This document shows, one piece after another, positions 1-7,599 of a DNA stretch of 64,000 nucleotides. This stretch comes from Roseiarcus sp963794655 (GTDB lineage: Bacteria > Pseudomonadota > Alphaproteobacteria > Rhizobiales > Beijerinckiaceae). The first letter of the stretch is position 1, and the number at the start of each line of letters is the position of its first letter. The translations under genes were made by a program, and so were the position numbers. Below the pieces are notes generated by a model. That model did not search any database and had not been told where the DNA came from. It saw nothing but the letters and a program-made list of their open reading frames with translations. The stretch lies in contig CAWCEV010000002.1 in NCBI GenBank assembly GCA_963794655.1, positions 155,102-219,101 of the forward strand, in the 5' to 3' direction.

Positions 1-438
1 ATCCTGGCGCTCCCGGCGACTTTGTGCGGCATCGTCACGATGCTGTTCATCACCGGCACGACGCTCAGCGTCCCCTCACTGATGGGCGCCATCATGGCGG
101 TCGGCGTGGCCTCCGCAAACTCGATTCTGCTAGTCACCTTCGCGCGGGAACAGCAGCTCGCCGGCAGGACGGCGTTCCGGGCCGCGATCGATGCCGGCCA
201 TATCCGTATCCGCCCCGTTCTGATGACGGCAGGCGCGATGATCGTCGGCATGTTGCCGATGGCGGTCGGCGGCGCCGGCGAGGAGCAGAATGCCGCGCTG
301 GCCCGGGCGGTGATTGGCGGCCTTCTGTTTGCGACCCCCACTACGCTGCTCGTCGTTCCCTATCTCTTTGCCATGCTGCGCAGGCGCAACGACGGCGTCC
401 CGGCCCATGGCGTATTCGAGGACCTCCCCGATGAATGA
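1..438 (+). CDS. RND efflux permease, C-terminal end (partial)
   Basis: This is the last ~145 residues of an inner-membrane RND (HAE1-type) proton-driven efflux pump; the rest lies before the window. The reading frame is open from base 1. It contains the TM10-TM12 region, with the stretch GVASANSILLVTFARE, where AcrB has a proton-relay lysine (AKNAIL); here that position is Ala, as I recall from a subset of RND permeases. The MIVGMLPMA segment and the final membrane helix before a charged tail also fit the family. The stop overlaps the start of the adaptor gene (ATGAATGA), so the two are translationally coupled. The order permease then adaptor is the reverse of the second RND operon at 19403-23685. 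The substrate cannot be inferred. Confidence 0.9.
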   Translation: MLALPATLCGIVTMLFITGTTLSVPSLMGAIMAVGVASANSILLVTFAREQQLAGRTAFRAAIDAGHIRIRPVLMTAGAMIVGMLPMAVGGAGEEQNAALARAVIGGLLFATPTTLLVVPYLFAMLRRRNDGVPAHGVFEDLPDE

Positions 439-1729
439 CCTTGGCTTTCGCAGTCCAGCCGAAGGGCTTCCCGACTTTCGTGCTGACGACCGGCCGCTCG
501 ACCGGGACACCCAGAACCCGCAGAAGTCTGGCCCGAAGGCGCGGCGCCGGTGGGGGGTGCGTGTGTTCGCCGGGGGCGCATTCTTGTTGCTCGCCGGTGG
601 CGTCGCGCTCGGCGCATGGCGCCACTACGCGCTGCAGCAACAGGTCCTGGCGACTGCCGAGCAGGAGCGTGATTTCGTGCCCAGCGTGCGCGTCGCGACG
701 GTCAAGGCGAACGCTGCCGTCATGCCCGTGACCTTGCCGGCGACGACAGCCGCATTTGCACAGGCCGAGATCTATGCCCGCGCGACCGGCTACATCGGTA
801 AGCGTAACGTCGACATCGGCGATCACGTGAAACAAGGCGAGGTGCTGGCGGAGCTTGCAGTGCCCGAGCAGGATGACACGATTTCCCAAAACGAAGCGAC
901 GCGCAATCAGCTCCAAGCGGCGCTGGATCAGGCGCAAGCCAACTCGAAGCTCGCGCAGGTGACCTGGGACCGTGACCGGCCTCTGGTCAATGAAGGCTGG
1001 GCGACGCAGCAGCAGGGCACAATCGACGTCCAGACTCTGAAGGCCAATGAAGCTGCAGTCGGGGTCGCGCAGGCCAACATCGCGGCCCAGGACAAATTGC
1101 TGATGACGCTGCATCAGAACCGTGACTATGCGTTGGTGACGGCGCCGTTCAACGGCGTCGTTACGCAGCGCAACGTCGATGTGGGCAGTCTGGTGCAGGG
1201 CAACGCCAACACCGGCAGCTTCATGTTCGAGGTCATGCAGAGAGACGTGATCCGCGTCTTCGTCTACGTCCCGCAGGATGCCGCCTTCGGCGTGGCGCCA
1301 GGCGTTGACGCGACCATTCGCGTACCCGAAATTCCGAATCGCGAGTTCGCAGGCAAGGTGACCCGGAACGCCGACGCGCTGCAGAGCGGTACGCGCACGC
1401 TCTTGACCGAGATCGATATTCCCAATCCAGACGACGCGCTGTCGCCTGGGGTCTACTGTACCGTCGAGCTCAAGATTCCGCGCCCGACAGCATCCTTCGT
1501 CGTACCCGCAGAAGCGATCATCTTCAACCGCAATGGGTTGCAAGTCGCCGTCGTCAACGACGGCAAGGCTGAGATCCGGAAGCTAAACGTGACGCGCGAC
1601 TTTGGCACATGGGTGGAAGCGGATACCGGAGTGAAGTCGGGCGAGCAAGTCATCCTCAATCCGCCGGTGAATCTCGTCGACGGCGGCAAGGTGCAGATTC
1701 GCTCCGACGCCACAGCGCCGGCCACATAG
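431..1729 (+). CDS. RND efflux periplasmic adaptor (membrane fusion protein)
   Basis: A 432-residue membrane fusion protein that would bridge the upstream permease to an outer-membrane channel. I chose the ATG at 431, which overlaps the permease stop by 8 bases. Residues ~1-35 are polar and cytoplasmic, and a single membrane anchor (GGAFLLLAGGVALGAW) spans ~40-60. Next come a lipoyl half-motif (YARATGYIGKRNVDIGDHVK), a coiled-coil hairpin rich in Gln and Ala (~155-235), the second lipoyl half (VTAPFNGVVTQRNVDVGSLV) and a beta-barrel domain. No TolC-type gene follows; instead there is a short gap and an IS element. Its partner must be encoded elsewhere or upstream of the window. Confidence 0.92.
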   Translation: MNDLGFRSPAEGLPDFRADDRPLDRDTQNPQKSGPKARRRWGVRVFAGGAFLLLAGGVALGAWRHYALQQQVLATAEQERDFVPSVRVATVKANAAVMPVTLPATTAAFAQAEIYARATGYIGKRNVDIGDHVKQGEVLAELAVPEQDDTISQNEATRNQLQAALDQAQANSKLAQVTWDRDRPLVNEGWATQQQGTIDVQTLKANEAAVGVAQANIAAQDKLLMTLHQNRDYALVTAPFNGVVTQRNVDVGSLVQGNANTGSFMFEVMQRDVIRVFVYVPQDAAFGVAPGVDATIRVPEIPNREFAGKVTRNADALQSGTRTLLTEIDIPNPDDALSPGVYCTVELKIPRPTASFVVPAEAIIFNRNGLQVAVVNDGKAEIRKLNVTRDFGTWVEADTGVKSGEQVILNPPVNLVDGGKVQIRSDATAPAT

Positions 1730-1735
1730 GCCGGC
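1717..1735 (+). terminator. Stem-loop at the end of the RND adaptor gene
   Basis: A perfect 7-bp stem (GCCGGCC, then GGCCGGC) with a 5-base loop overlaps the adaptor stop codon. It is followed by only a weak T-containing stretch, so a classical intrinsic terminator is uncertain. It could instead stabilise the 3' end of the mRNA. Confidence 0.35.
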
Positions 1736-1868
1736 TTCGTCTAGTCCGGCCACGTCTTCCGGCCCAAATGATCGTTGACGACTCAGTTCGCCGGCCCCAT
1801 TCGGAAGCTGTTCTCATAGCCAACGAGACCATTCTTCAACCGCCGGCTCGTTCTGTTGCCCGACCTGT

Positions 1869-1888
1869 CCCAAACTTTAGTCTGTTAG
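1869..1888 (+). promoter_or_regulatory. Left half of a TodT-like operator, split by the IS
   Basis: The sequence CCCAAACTTTAGTCTGTTAG matches the recurrent operator-like element of this window (AAAC, spacer, GTCTG). It ends exactly at the IS boundary; its last four bases TTAG are the target duplication. Joined to 3542-3580 it rebuilds an element that aligns base for base, with single-base gaps, to 14784-14844 in front of the aldo/keto reductase gene. CTTTAGTCTG (1875-1884) forms an inverted repeat with CAGACTAACG on the far side of the IS. The function as a response-regulator site is inferred. Confidence 0.55.
1885..1888. repeat. IS target-site duplication TTAG, left copy
   Basis: TTAG immediately before the left inverted repeat. 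The same four bases follow the right inverted repeat at 3538-3541. Removing the element and one copy restores a continuous operator-like sequence, which supports these exact ends. Confidence 0.8.
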
Positions 1889-3537
1889 CCCGGTTTTCTC
1901 ATAGGAGGGGCTTGGTCTTTCGCGCCCCGACAATGATTGCGCAGTGACTGTAGTGAGGACGAGCGCATCCCTGGCGCGGTTTGCGCGGATGGGGTCGGTC
2001 TTTTGGGGGTCTCCGGTGGGTGGTGGGTTGGATTGCCGGCGTTTTTTCGGCGTCGCGGCGACGCGTCAGGCGGTTGTGACGAGGCGGGCGGCGGCCAGCC
2101 GCCATTCGTCGGCGTAGGGACAGGCTGAGGCGAGCGCGAATTTGATGCGCCGCGCGCTGACGCGGACGAGACCGGCGAGCTTGAGGAGCATGAGCCGGAT
2201 TGTGCCGCAGGTCGCTTCGGAGAACTGGGTGTGGGCAAGACCGATGCGCCTGAGGGCGCACAGGAGCGCATAGGCGAACGAGGCGAGCCAGAGCCGCAGC
2301 TGGTTGGCGCACAGGGTTGCGGTCGAGGTTCGGTCGGCGAACAGGTCGCCTTGGCATTCCTTGATCCGGTTCTCCATCTCGCCGCGGGCGCAGTAGACCT
2401 TCTCATAGAGAAAGCGGGCGCTGGTCTCGGCCTTGTTCAACGAGGTGACGATGAAGCGCGGATTGGCCTCGCCGTTTGTCCATTCCGCCTTGGCGACGAC
2501 CCGGCGCCGGCGCGACCAGCTGTCGAGCGTCGCATAGCGGAAGTCCTTGAAGCGGCGGGCGGGCTTGCCGGTCGCGGACGCCTCCGCCTCGGCCTGCAGG
2601 AATTCGACGCTGATCTCTTCGACCAGCCGCGCATTGCGGGCGAGCCCGAATACGAAGTCCACCTGGTTCATCTCGCACCAGGCCAACAGCGCCTCGCGGG
2701 CGAACCCGGAGTCGGCGCGCAGCAGGATGCGCGTACGCGGCCAACGCCTCCGAATCTGCGCGACGATGCGCGCGACTTCCTCAACCGAGCCGGCGTTGGC
2801 GTCGATGTTCGCCGGCCTGAGCTTGGCCGCCAGCAGACGCCGGCCGCAGAACACGTAAAGAGGCAGGTAGCAGTAGCAATCATAGTAGCCGTGGAAGAAG
2901 CGGCCTTCCTGATGGCCGTGCAGCGGGTCGTCCGTGGCGTCGAGGTCGAGGATGATCTGCCTGGGCGCCCGTGCGTGCGCTTCGAGAAACAGGTCGACGA
3001 ACAGGGCCTCGATCGCCGCGGGCTCATGTGCGATCTTGCGGTACTTCGTGGGCGTCTCGCGCGACAGTTCGAGCCGGTTCAGCGTCGATTTGCCCGCCAC
3101 CGGCGCGCAATCCTCGCGCCTGGCCTCGAGCTTGCCCGCCAGCACCGCCATCAGCGGGTCGTGACGAAGCTCGTCGTGATCGTTCAGATCCTCATAGCCG
3201 AGCGCAATGCCGAACACGCGCTGCCCGATGAGCGTGGCGACTGAGTGCTCGACGAGCCTCGGGTCTCTCGCGTCACGAAAACATCGCGCAATCCGGCGAA
3301 CTAGGCCCAGACGTTGGTCGGCGGCGCCTAACAGCAGGCCGCCCGCGTCGGACGTCAGCGCGCCGCCGTCGAACTCCGCCATAACGGCCCGACCCTCGAC
3401 CCGTCCAAACATGCTCCGTTCTGCGCTACACTCCGTCTGCATCGGGCCGCCTCTCCAAATCAGCGCAAGTCGTTCTCGCAAAACAACTTTTGCCTGATTC
3501 GGCGACCCGATGCGCTACCCTGTTTGAGAAATGGCGG
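1889..3537 (-). mobile_element. IS1380-family insertion sequence
   Basis: A 1,649-bp element carrying one transposase gene on the minus strand. The imperfect terminal inverted repeats start CCCGGTTTTCTCA on the left (1889) and, on the reverse strand, CCGCCATTTCTCA on the right (3537). The element is flanked by the direct repeat TTAG (1885-1888 and 3538-3541), a 4-bp target duplication of the size I recall for the family. Intact ends, an intact transposase and an unmutated duplication suggest a recent, possibly still active copy. It was inserted inside a composite regulatory site. Confidence 0.88.
2066..3442 (-). CDS. IS1380-family transposase (DDE type)
   Basis: A 458-residue transposase that cuts and joins the ends of the surrounding element. 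I prefer the ATG at 3442 because GGAGAGG lies 7-8 bases upstream; the frame also has a TTG start at 3481. Family features visible are the N-terminal FDGGALTSDAGGLLL, the first acidic region ILDLDATDDPLHG, LRADSGFAREALLAWCE around the second Asp, and the C-terminal MENRIKECQGDLFADR segment with the catalytic Glu, followed by a Leu-rich tail. The length is normal for the family and no stop or frameshift is seen, so it should be functional. Confidence 0.93.
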   Translation of the reverse strand: MQTECSAERSMFGRVEGRAVMAEFDGGALTSDAGGLLLGAADQRLGLVRRIARCFRDARDPRLVEHSVATLIGQRVFGIALGYEDLNDHDELRHDPLMAVLAGKLEARREDCAPVAGKSTLNRLELSRETPTKYRKIAHEPAAIEALFVDLFLEAHARAPRQIILDLDATDDPLHGHQEGRFFHGYYDCYCYLPLYVFCGRRLLAAKLRPANIDANAGSVEEVARIVAQIRRRWPRTRILLRADSGFAREALLAWCEMNQVDFVFGLARNARLVEEISVEFLQAEAEASATGKPARRFKDFRYATLDSWSRRRRVVAKAEWTNGEANPRFIVTSLNKAETSARFLYEKVYCARGEMENRIKECQGDLFADRTSTATLCANQLRLWLASFAYALLCALRRIGLAHTQFSEATCGTIRLMLLKLAGLVRVSARRIKFALASACPYADEWRLAAARLVTTA

Positions 3538-3541
3538 TTAG
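3538..3541. repeat. IS target-site duplication TTAG, right copy
   Basis: Right-hand copy of the 4-bp duplication, directly after the right terminal repeat that ends at 3537. Confidence 0.8.
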
Positions 3542-3580
3542 GCCCAAACCCAAGGTTGGTTGCAACAGACTAACGTGCTG
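3542..3580 (+). promoter_or_regulatory. Right half of the IS-split TodT-like operator
   Basis: CCAAACCCAAGGTTGG (3544-3559) is a near-palindromic AAACC/GGTT box. It is followed by CAGACTAACG (3566-3575), the inverted partner of CTTTAGTCTG on the other side of the IS. The same arrangement, with the same trailing GCTGC, is at 14806-14844. The next gene on this strand is the HD-domain gene about 240 bp downstream, which is probably what this site once controlled; the IS may have separated it from part of its operator. Confidence 0.55.
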
Positions 3581-3822
3581 CAGGACTCAACCTAGAGAGC
3601 ATAGCTTGAGTCGGCGCGGGTTCGCTAAATCAAGGACAACCACCAAGAAGCAACGACGATGGCCAAAGCGATTGAACTTCCGCTCGACTGCAGGGGGCGA
3701 CCGACAAGCGAGCCACGCGAGTTGGCCGTTCTGCCCGCTCGCCGCCGAGAGAACGGCTTCGTGGCGGCCATCATGGCATGACATATGGCCTGACCCAGGC
3801 CTGCAACCGAAAGGATGGGCAC

Positions 3823-4464
3823 GTGAACATCGCAACCCGCTCCTTGAGAATCCCCGATGGCAAACTCGCGCGCAAGGTGACGGAGATTGTCCGCGACACT
3901 GAGTCCGAGCTCCTCTTCAATCATTCGAGCCGAGTTTACTTATTCGGCGCGCTGGCCGGCCAGCATCATGGCCTGAAATTCGATCCGGAATTGCTCTATG
4001 CCGGAGCCATGTTTCACGACATTGGTCTGACCAAGGCGCATGGCAGCGACGATGAGCGCTTCGAGGTGGACGGCGCGAATGCGGCGCGGGATTTCCTGAA
4101 GCGGCACGGAATCACGCGGACGGATATCGACACGGTGTGGACGGCGATCGCGCTGCACACGACACCCGGCATTCCCAAGCACATGCATCCGGTCGTGGCG
4201 CTGCTGACGGCGGGCGTCGAGATGGATGTTCTTGGCCTCGCTTACGAAGAATATTCCGACGCCGAGCGCGAGGCGGTGGCGAAGGCGTTCCCACGCACGC
4301 CGCATTTCAAGGAGGACATTATCCAGGCCTTCTATGAGGGCATCAAGCACAAGCCCGAAACGACGTTCGGCAACGTCAAGGCCGACGTCCTCGCGGACAA
4401 GGACCCGCATTTCCACCGCGGGAATTTCTGCGTCGTAATTCGCGAATCGCGCTGGCCCGGCTGA
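3823..4464 (+). CDS. HD-domain protein, cyanamide-hydratase-like
   Basis: A 213-residue soluble HD-superfamily metal-dependent hydrolase. I chose GTG 3823 because AAGGA lies 7 bases upstream (3811-3815); an in-frame ATG at 3778 lacks a ribosome site. Metal ligands visible are His34 (FNHSSRVYLFG), His65-Asp66 (AGAMFHDIGLT) and a later His-containing segment (TAIALHTTPGI). The FNHS-R-YLFG and FEVDGANAARDFL segments resemble the cyanamide hydratase (Ddi2-like) group, but the real substrate is unknown. It stands alone between the IS element and a decayed histidine-kinase fragment. A TodT-like box pair lies upstream. Confidence 0.85.
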   Translation: MNIATRSLRIPDGKLARKVTEIVRDTESELLFNHSSRVYLFGALAGQHHGLKFDPELLYAGAMFHDIGLTKAHGSDDERFEVDGANAARDFLKRHGITRTDIDTVWTAIALHTTPGIPKHMHPVVALLTAGVEMDVLGLAYEEYSDAEREAVAKAFPRTPHFKEDIIQAFYEGIKHKPETTFGNVKADVLADKDPHFHRGNFCVVIRESRWPG

Positions 4465-4576
4465 CAGCCGCCTTCCCCGAAAAGCCTGCACCGCCGCGGC
4501 GCGTAACTCATTGAATTGATGCTGCATCAGGACTCACGCTCGCATAGCAGCCAACTTATCCAGCCAATCCAGCGGC

Positions 4577-4792
4577 GTGCCGGTCGCGGTGCAGGATTCG
4601 GGTCAAGGACTGGAGCCAGCGATGCTCGAGCGGGTGTTCGAATCCTTGTACGCGCGACAACACCAACCGGTTTGGGACTCGGCCTCTCAAGCTGCCGTTC
4701 GATCAACGAGGCGCATGGCGGGCGCCTTTCGGCGAGCGCCAAACAGCGGCAGGGCGCCACCTTTCAGGTACCCTTCCCGACGAGGCAAATAT
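4577..4792 (+). pseudogene. Histidine-kinase ATPase-domain remnant
   Basis: Two overlapping frames together spell the end of a histidine kinase. One frame gives VAVQDSGQGLEPAMLERVFES (G1 box) and, after a shift near 4655, the other gives TGLGLGLSSCRSINEAHGGR followed by a typical terminal GATFQVPFP. The N-terminal part, including the phosphoacceptor His, is absent. It resembles the C-termini of the two large kinases in this window (7600-13089 and 26780-32266) but is more diverged. It is not expected to make a functional protein. Confidence 0.75.
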
Positions 4793-4971
4793 TCTATCCT
4801 GATTGCAAAGCCGCTCTGCCGAGCTCGTAAGCTCAAGCTCACGCCGCGAAGCTCGCCTCTACGCGGGCAATATCTGCGCCGGAGCTGTCTCGTGTTGCCA
4901 TACACGCCCGCTCCTCGGCAGATCAAAATTGAGGTTTTCGAAAGGGCGAAAGCCCATTGTCGCAGCGACCT

Positions 4972-4987
4972 CTAAACTATGGTTTAG
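4972..4987 (+). promoter_or_regulatory. Palindromic TodT/StyR-type box
   Basis: CTAAACTATGGTTTAG is a perfect inverted repeat (CTAAAC, 4-base spacer, GTTTAG). It is close to the AAACCATGGTTT-type boxes I recall for StyR and TodT, response regulators of the same subfamily as the protein encoded at 13800. It lies ~160 bp upstream of the small secreted protein gene at 5148, in a relatively AT-rich stretch. Regulation of that gene is an inference. Confidence 0.55.
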
Positions 4988-5147
4988 CGTATCTAACGCT
5001 CAAAGTCTGCTTTGCATACTCGCGTGCAATGGTTCGGGACACGAAAATCATCAATATAGCTCTTGGGTTGAGCGACAGTCTTGGAGTTAAGGCGCCAGCG
5101 CCGCCGAGTCAGGCCGAACAGAAGCCGTCTACACGAGAGGAACTGTC

Positions 5148-5549
5148 ATGATGCGACGTTTCATGCTCGCCGCGGTGGCCGCGGCCTCTCTTTGCACGTC
5201 CGCATCAGCTGCGGGCGAGCCGAAGACCCTCGAGGAAGTGTTTGCACCGCTCTCCGAAGGCCTGTGCGTCACGATCGACGCTGTCCGTGCGGTCGGGGCG
5301 ACCGTTCAACTCACACCCGAACAGTTTCAGTTCGTGCGCGGGTTCTGGATGGCAATTCCCCCGGCGACCCGCGACTTGCCGCCCGGCGACAAGGCGTTCC
5401 TGGCGAAGGATTCGAACGGCGTCGCCGTCTTCGGCTTTTTTGACGACGGCGGCGAGGTCTGCGCCGTCTTCCAAGCAACTGATTGGATTGAGCGCGTCGT
5501 CGATGATGTCGGTCGCGGTGAGACCGGAAAGCTCGGACAGGCGATGTGA
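5148..5549 (+). CDS. Small exported protein of unknown function
   Basis: A 133-residue protein beginning with a Sec signal peptide (MMRRFMLAAVAAASLCTSASA, cleavage likely after SASA-A). GAGAGGA lies 7 bases before the ATG. The mature part is acidic, with a conserved-looking TPEQFQFVRGFWMAIPPATR segment, a stretch typical of beta structure (NGVAVFGFFDDGGEVCAVF) and two Cys. I do not recognise a family. It is followed after 43 bp by a tiny membrane-protein frame and preceded by a palindromic box at 4972, so it may belong to the same regulon as the signalling genes. Confidence 0.75.
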   Translation: MMRRFMLAAVAAASLCTSASAAGEPKTLEEVFAPLSEGLCVTIDAVRAVGATVQLTPEQFQFVRGFWMAIPPATRDLPPGDKAFLAKDSNGVAVFGFFDDGGEVCAVFQATDWIERVVDDVGRGETGKLGQAM

Positions 5550-5592
5550 TTCCACGGGGAGAGAAGCCGCAAGGCAGCAAGAGAGGCTGACA

Positions 5593-5757
5593 TGATCAAT
5601 TCCGTCATTTTTTCTCTGATCTACGGGCCCGTCGCCGTCACGCTCGCGTGCTGGTTCATTTTCACAATTGATGCCGGCCGCGTGAAAAAAGACGTTGTTG
5701 TTTGTGTTCTGAGCCAAGAACGGCATCGCTTCCGCGGGAGGCGCCCCGGCTGCTGAT
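5593..5757 (+). CDS. Possible 54-residue membrane peptide
   Basis: A short frame starting at an ATG with AGAGAGG 5-10 bases upstream. Residues ~4-26 form one hydrophobic helix (MINSVIFSLIYGPVAVTLAC and on), followed by a basic tail rich in Arg. No family is recognised. The good ribosome site and proximity to the preceding secreted protein gene suggest co-transcription, but the frame is short enough to be chance. Confidence 0.4.
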
Positions 5758-5898
5758 TGTTCCGCTCTTGTGAAATGCCTGCGGCCAGTGCGCGAAAAGA
5801 CGCCTCAATGATGCTGCGGGACTCGCTGGTAGCCCTTCGTCGGTATCTACGGCTACAATTCCAGTTCTCGGATCAGGGCGCTCGATCGAGCTTACCGT

Positions 5899-6288
5899 TC
5901 ACGTGTCGGCTTCGCGCCGATGTCCCTCGAGCGCGACGCCAACGCAATTGATCAATGTCGGTCCCGCGAAGGGTTTGGGCAGGAAGCAAATCGCGCCCGC
6001 CTGCAGGGCCCGGGCACGAATGGTCTCGTCGGGGAAGGCGGTAATGAATATGAACGGCACGCCGTGACCCTGCGCGCGCGTCGTCGTCAGGAGCTCCAAC
6101 CCGCTCATACCCGGCATCTGCACATCGGCGATGACGCACGACGTGTCATCCAAGCGGCCCGACTGCAAGAAGTCCTCGGCGGACGAAAATGCCTGGACCG
6201 TGTACCCATGCGACCTCAGAAACTTGCTGGTCGCCGCACGAACTGACGCATCGTCGTCGACGACAGAAATAACAGAGCTCGTTGACAA
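5899..6288 (-). CDS. Stand-alone receiver (CheY/FixJ-like) protein
   Basis: A 129-residue receiver domain with no output domain. Acidic residues DDD 11-13, phosphoacceptor Asp55 (VIADVQMPGMSG), Thr83 (ITAF) and Lys105 (LPKPF) are all present, so phosphorylation should be possible. The best start is TTG 6288, with AGGAAG upstream; no in-frame ATG precedes the conserved fold. It lies downstream of the binding-protein gene (207-bp gap) and the giant kinase on the same strand and could receive or drain phosphate from that kinase. A TodT-like box at 6369-6387 lies about 80 bp upstream, suggesting its own promoter. Confidence 0.88.
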   Translation of the reverse strand: MSTSSVISVVDDDASVRAATSKFLRSHGYTVQAFSSAEDFLQSGRLDDTSCVIADVQMPGMSGLELLTTTRAQGHGVPFIFITAFPDETIRARALQAGAICFLPKPFAGPTLINCVGVALEGHRREADT

Positions 6289-6368
6289 GACCGGCCTTCC
6301 TCACGCGGGAGCCAGCGCTCGTGCAGCATGACCGCTCCGTCGAAAAATGTGCTGCGAATCAACCTTTT

Positions 6369-6387
6369 GAAATCATACTTAGGTTTG
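6369..6387 (-). promoter_or_regulatory. TodT-like box before the receiver gene
   Basis: On the minus strand the sequence reads CAAACCTAAGTATGATTTC. It matches 15 of 19 positions of CAAACCTTCGTATGATCCC at 13474-13492, upstream of the FixJ-type regulator gene. The box is ~80 bp before the TTG start at 6288. Two response-regulator genes of one locus sharing an extended box suggests co-regulation. Confidence 0.5.
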
Positions 6388-6495
6388 CGTGACCGCACTT
6401 TGCAAAGTGTACACGCGAGCGTCTCCAGCCATTCTGATCCGATCGGCTCATGGCTCGCCACCCGGCCGTTTATGAGGTGCTCGAACGTCGCCGCT

Positions 6496-7458
6496 CTATT
6501 TCACTTCCCCAATGCGCTCGGCCTCCTCGATATTGTCCCTGGTGATGGCGACCGGCGCTAACTGCGTCACCTGTTCCGTTGGTTTCTCCCCGTCGCGCAG
6601 GTACGCAACAAGTATTTCAACCGCGCGGCGGGTCTGGCCGCCCGGCTTCTGCTCAATGGTTCCGGTCAGGTTGCCGGCCTTTATCTCCTCGAGCGCCTCC
6701 GGAAGCGCGTCAAAACCGATGAGTGCAACTTTGCCGACGAGGTTGCGGCTCTTGAGAGCAACCAGCGCTCCCAACGCCATATCGTCATTGGCGCAGACAA
6801 TTACGTCAGGGGGCGACTGCATGCCTGCCAGCGCCAATTCCGTCATCGACAAACCTTGGGCGCGATCGAAGTGGGCCGTGTCTTCGAACACGAACTTGTA
6901 CTTGTCCGGCGCCTTGTCCAGCACATTGTGGAGGCCGTTGCTGCGGTCGATAGCTGGACTCGCCCCGGATTGGCCCTGCAGGTACATAACTCTGGCGCCG
7001 TTCGGGAACAGTTTCATTACGAGTTGGCCCTGCGCCTCCCCGCCCTTGACATTGTCGGCGCTGACGTGAGCGAGAATTCCATGCACGTTGGCGCGCCGGT
7101 CGATTGTGACTGCTGGGATCTTGGAGTCTATCGCCTCCTGCAATGCCGGCGCCAGCGCATCGAAGTCATTCGGATTGATGACAATGCCGTCGACGCCCTT
7201 GGCGATCGCAGCTTCCAGGTCGGCGCTCTGTTTCGGCGAAGAGCGCTGTCCGTCGCTCTCCACGACTGTGATATCACCGAGCCGGTTCGCTTCGTCCTTA
7301 ATCTGGCCCATCATGTATACGAAGAAAGGAAACGCCAGATCTGGAACCGACGCGAGGATCGTCAAGTGTTTGCTCGTGGCTTCGGCAGGGGTTGCGGGTA
7401 TGAGCGCCAAGCTCGTTGCGACGGCCAGTAGCGCCGTTCTGGCAAGGTTTCGCAGCAT
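6496..7458 (-). CDS. Periplasmic sugar-type binding protein
   Basis: A 320-residue substrate-binding protein of the ribose/xylose (Peripla_BP_4) type. A Sec signal peptide (MLRNLARTALLAVATSLALI, cleaved near ATPAEA) is followed by two Rossmann-like lobes with the usual landmarks: GIVINPNDFDALAPAL, IPAVTIDRR, a hinge near ADNVKGGEAQGQ and VIVCANDDMALGALVALK. GGAGG directly before the ATG supports the start. No ABC permease or ATPase gene is nearby. It is sandwiched between a giant sensor kinase and a receiver on the same strand, so it may serve as a ligand sensor for signalling rather than transport; this is inference. Confidence 0.9.
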   Translation of the reverse strand: MLRNLARTALLAVATSLALIPATPAEATSKHLTILASVPDLAFPFFVYMMGQIKDEANRLGDITVVESDGQRSSPKQSADLEAAIAKGVDGIVINPNDFDALAPALQEAIDSKIPAVTIDRRANVHGILAHVSADNVKGGEAQGQLVMKLFPNGARVMYLQGQSGASPAIDRSNGLHNVLDKAPDKYKFVFEDTAHFDRAQGLSMTELALAGMQSPPDVIVCANDDMALGALVALKSRNLVGKVALIGFDALPEALEEIKAGNLTGTIEQKPGGQTRRAVEILVAYLRDGEKPTEQVTQLAPVAITRDNIEEAERIGEVK

Positions 7459-7599
7459 TTTGATTTCCTCCCTCCAGCGCGCGCGTCGTGCCGTTCCCGA
7501 GGCGACGGCGCGATACTATATCAGGATCAGGCTCAGTATGTTTCTGAGACCTGTCGATGGTCGCGCCATCGCTAATCGCCTCAGTCGATTGCGACGGCC

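Noticed and set aside
341..1543. Long minus-strand frame opposite the RND adaptor
   Set aside because: It is a shadow of the adaptor gene produced by high GC; the translation has no family features.
2231..3244. 337-codon plus-strand frame inside the IS
   Set aside because: Shadow of the transposase gene; the transposase frame carries the conserved motifs.
4636..4652. A GTTCGAATCC stretch resembling a tRNA T-arm
   Set aside because: It lies inside the kinase relic (encoding VFES) and no cloverleaf can be built around it.
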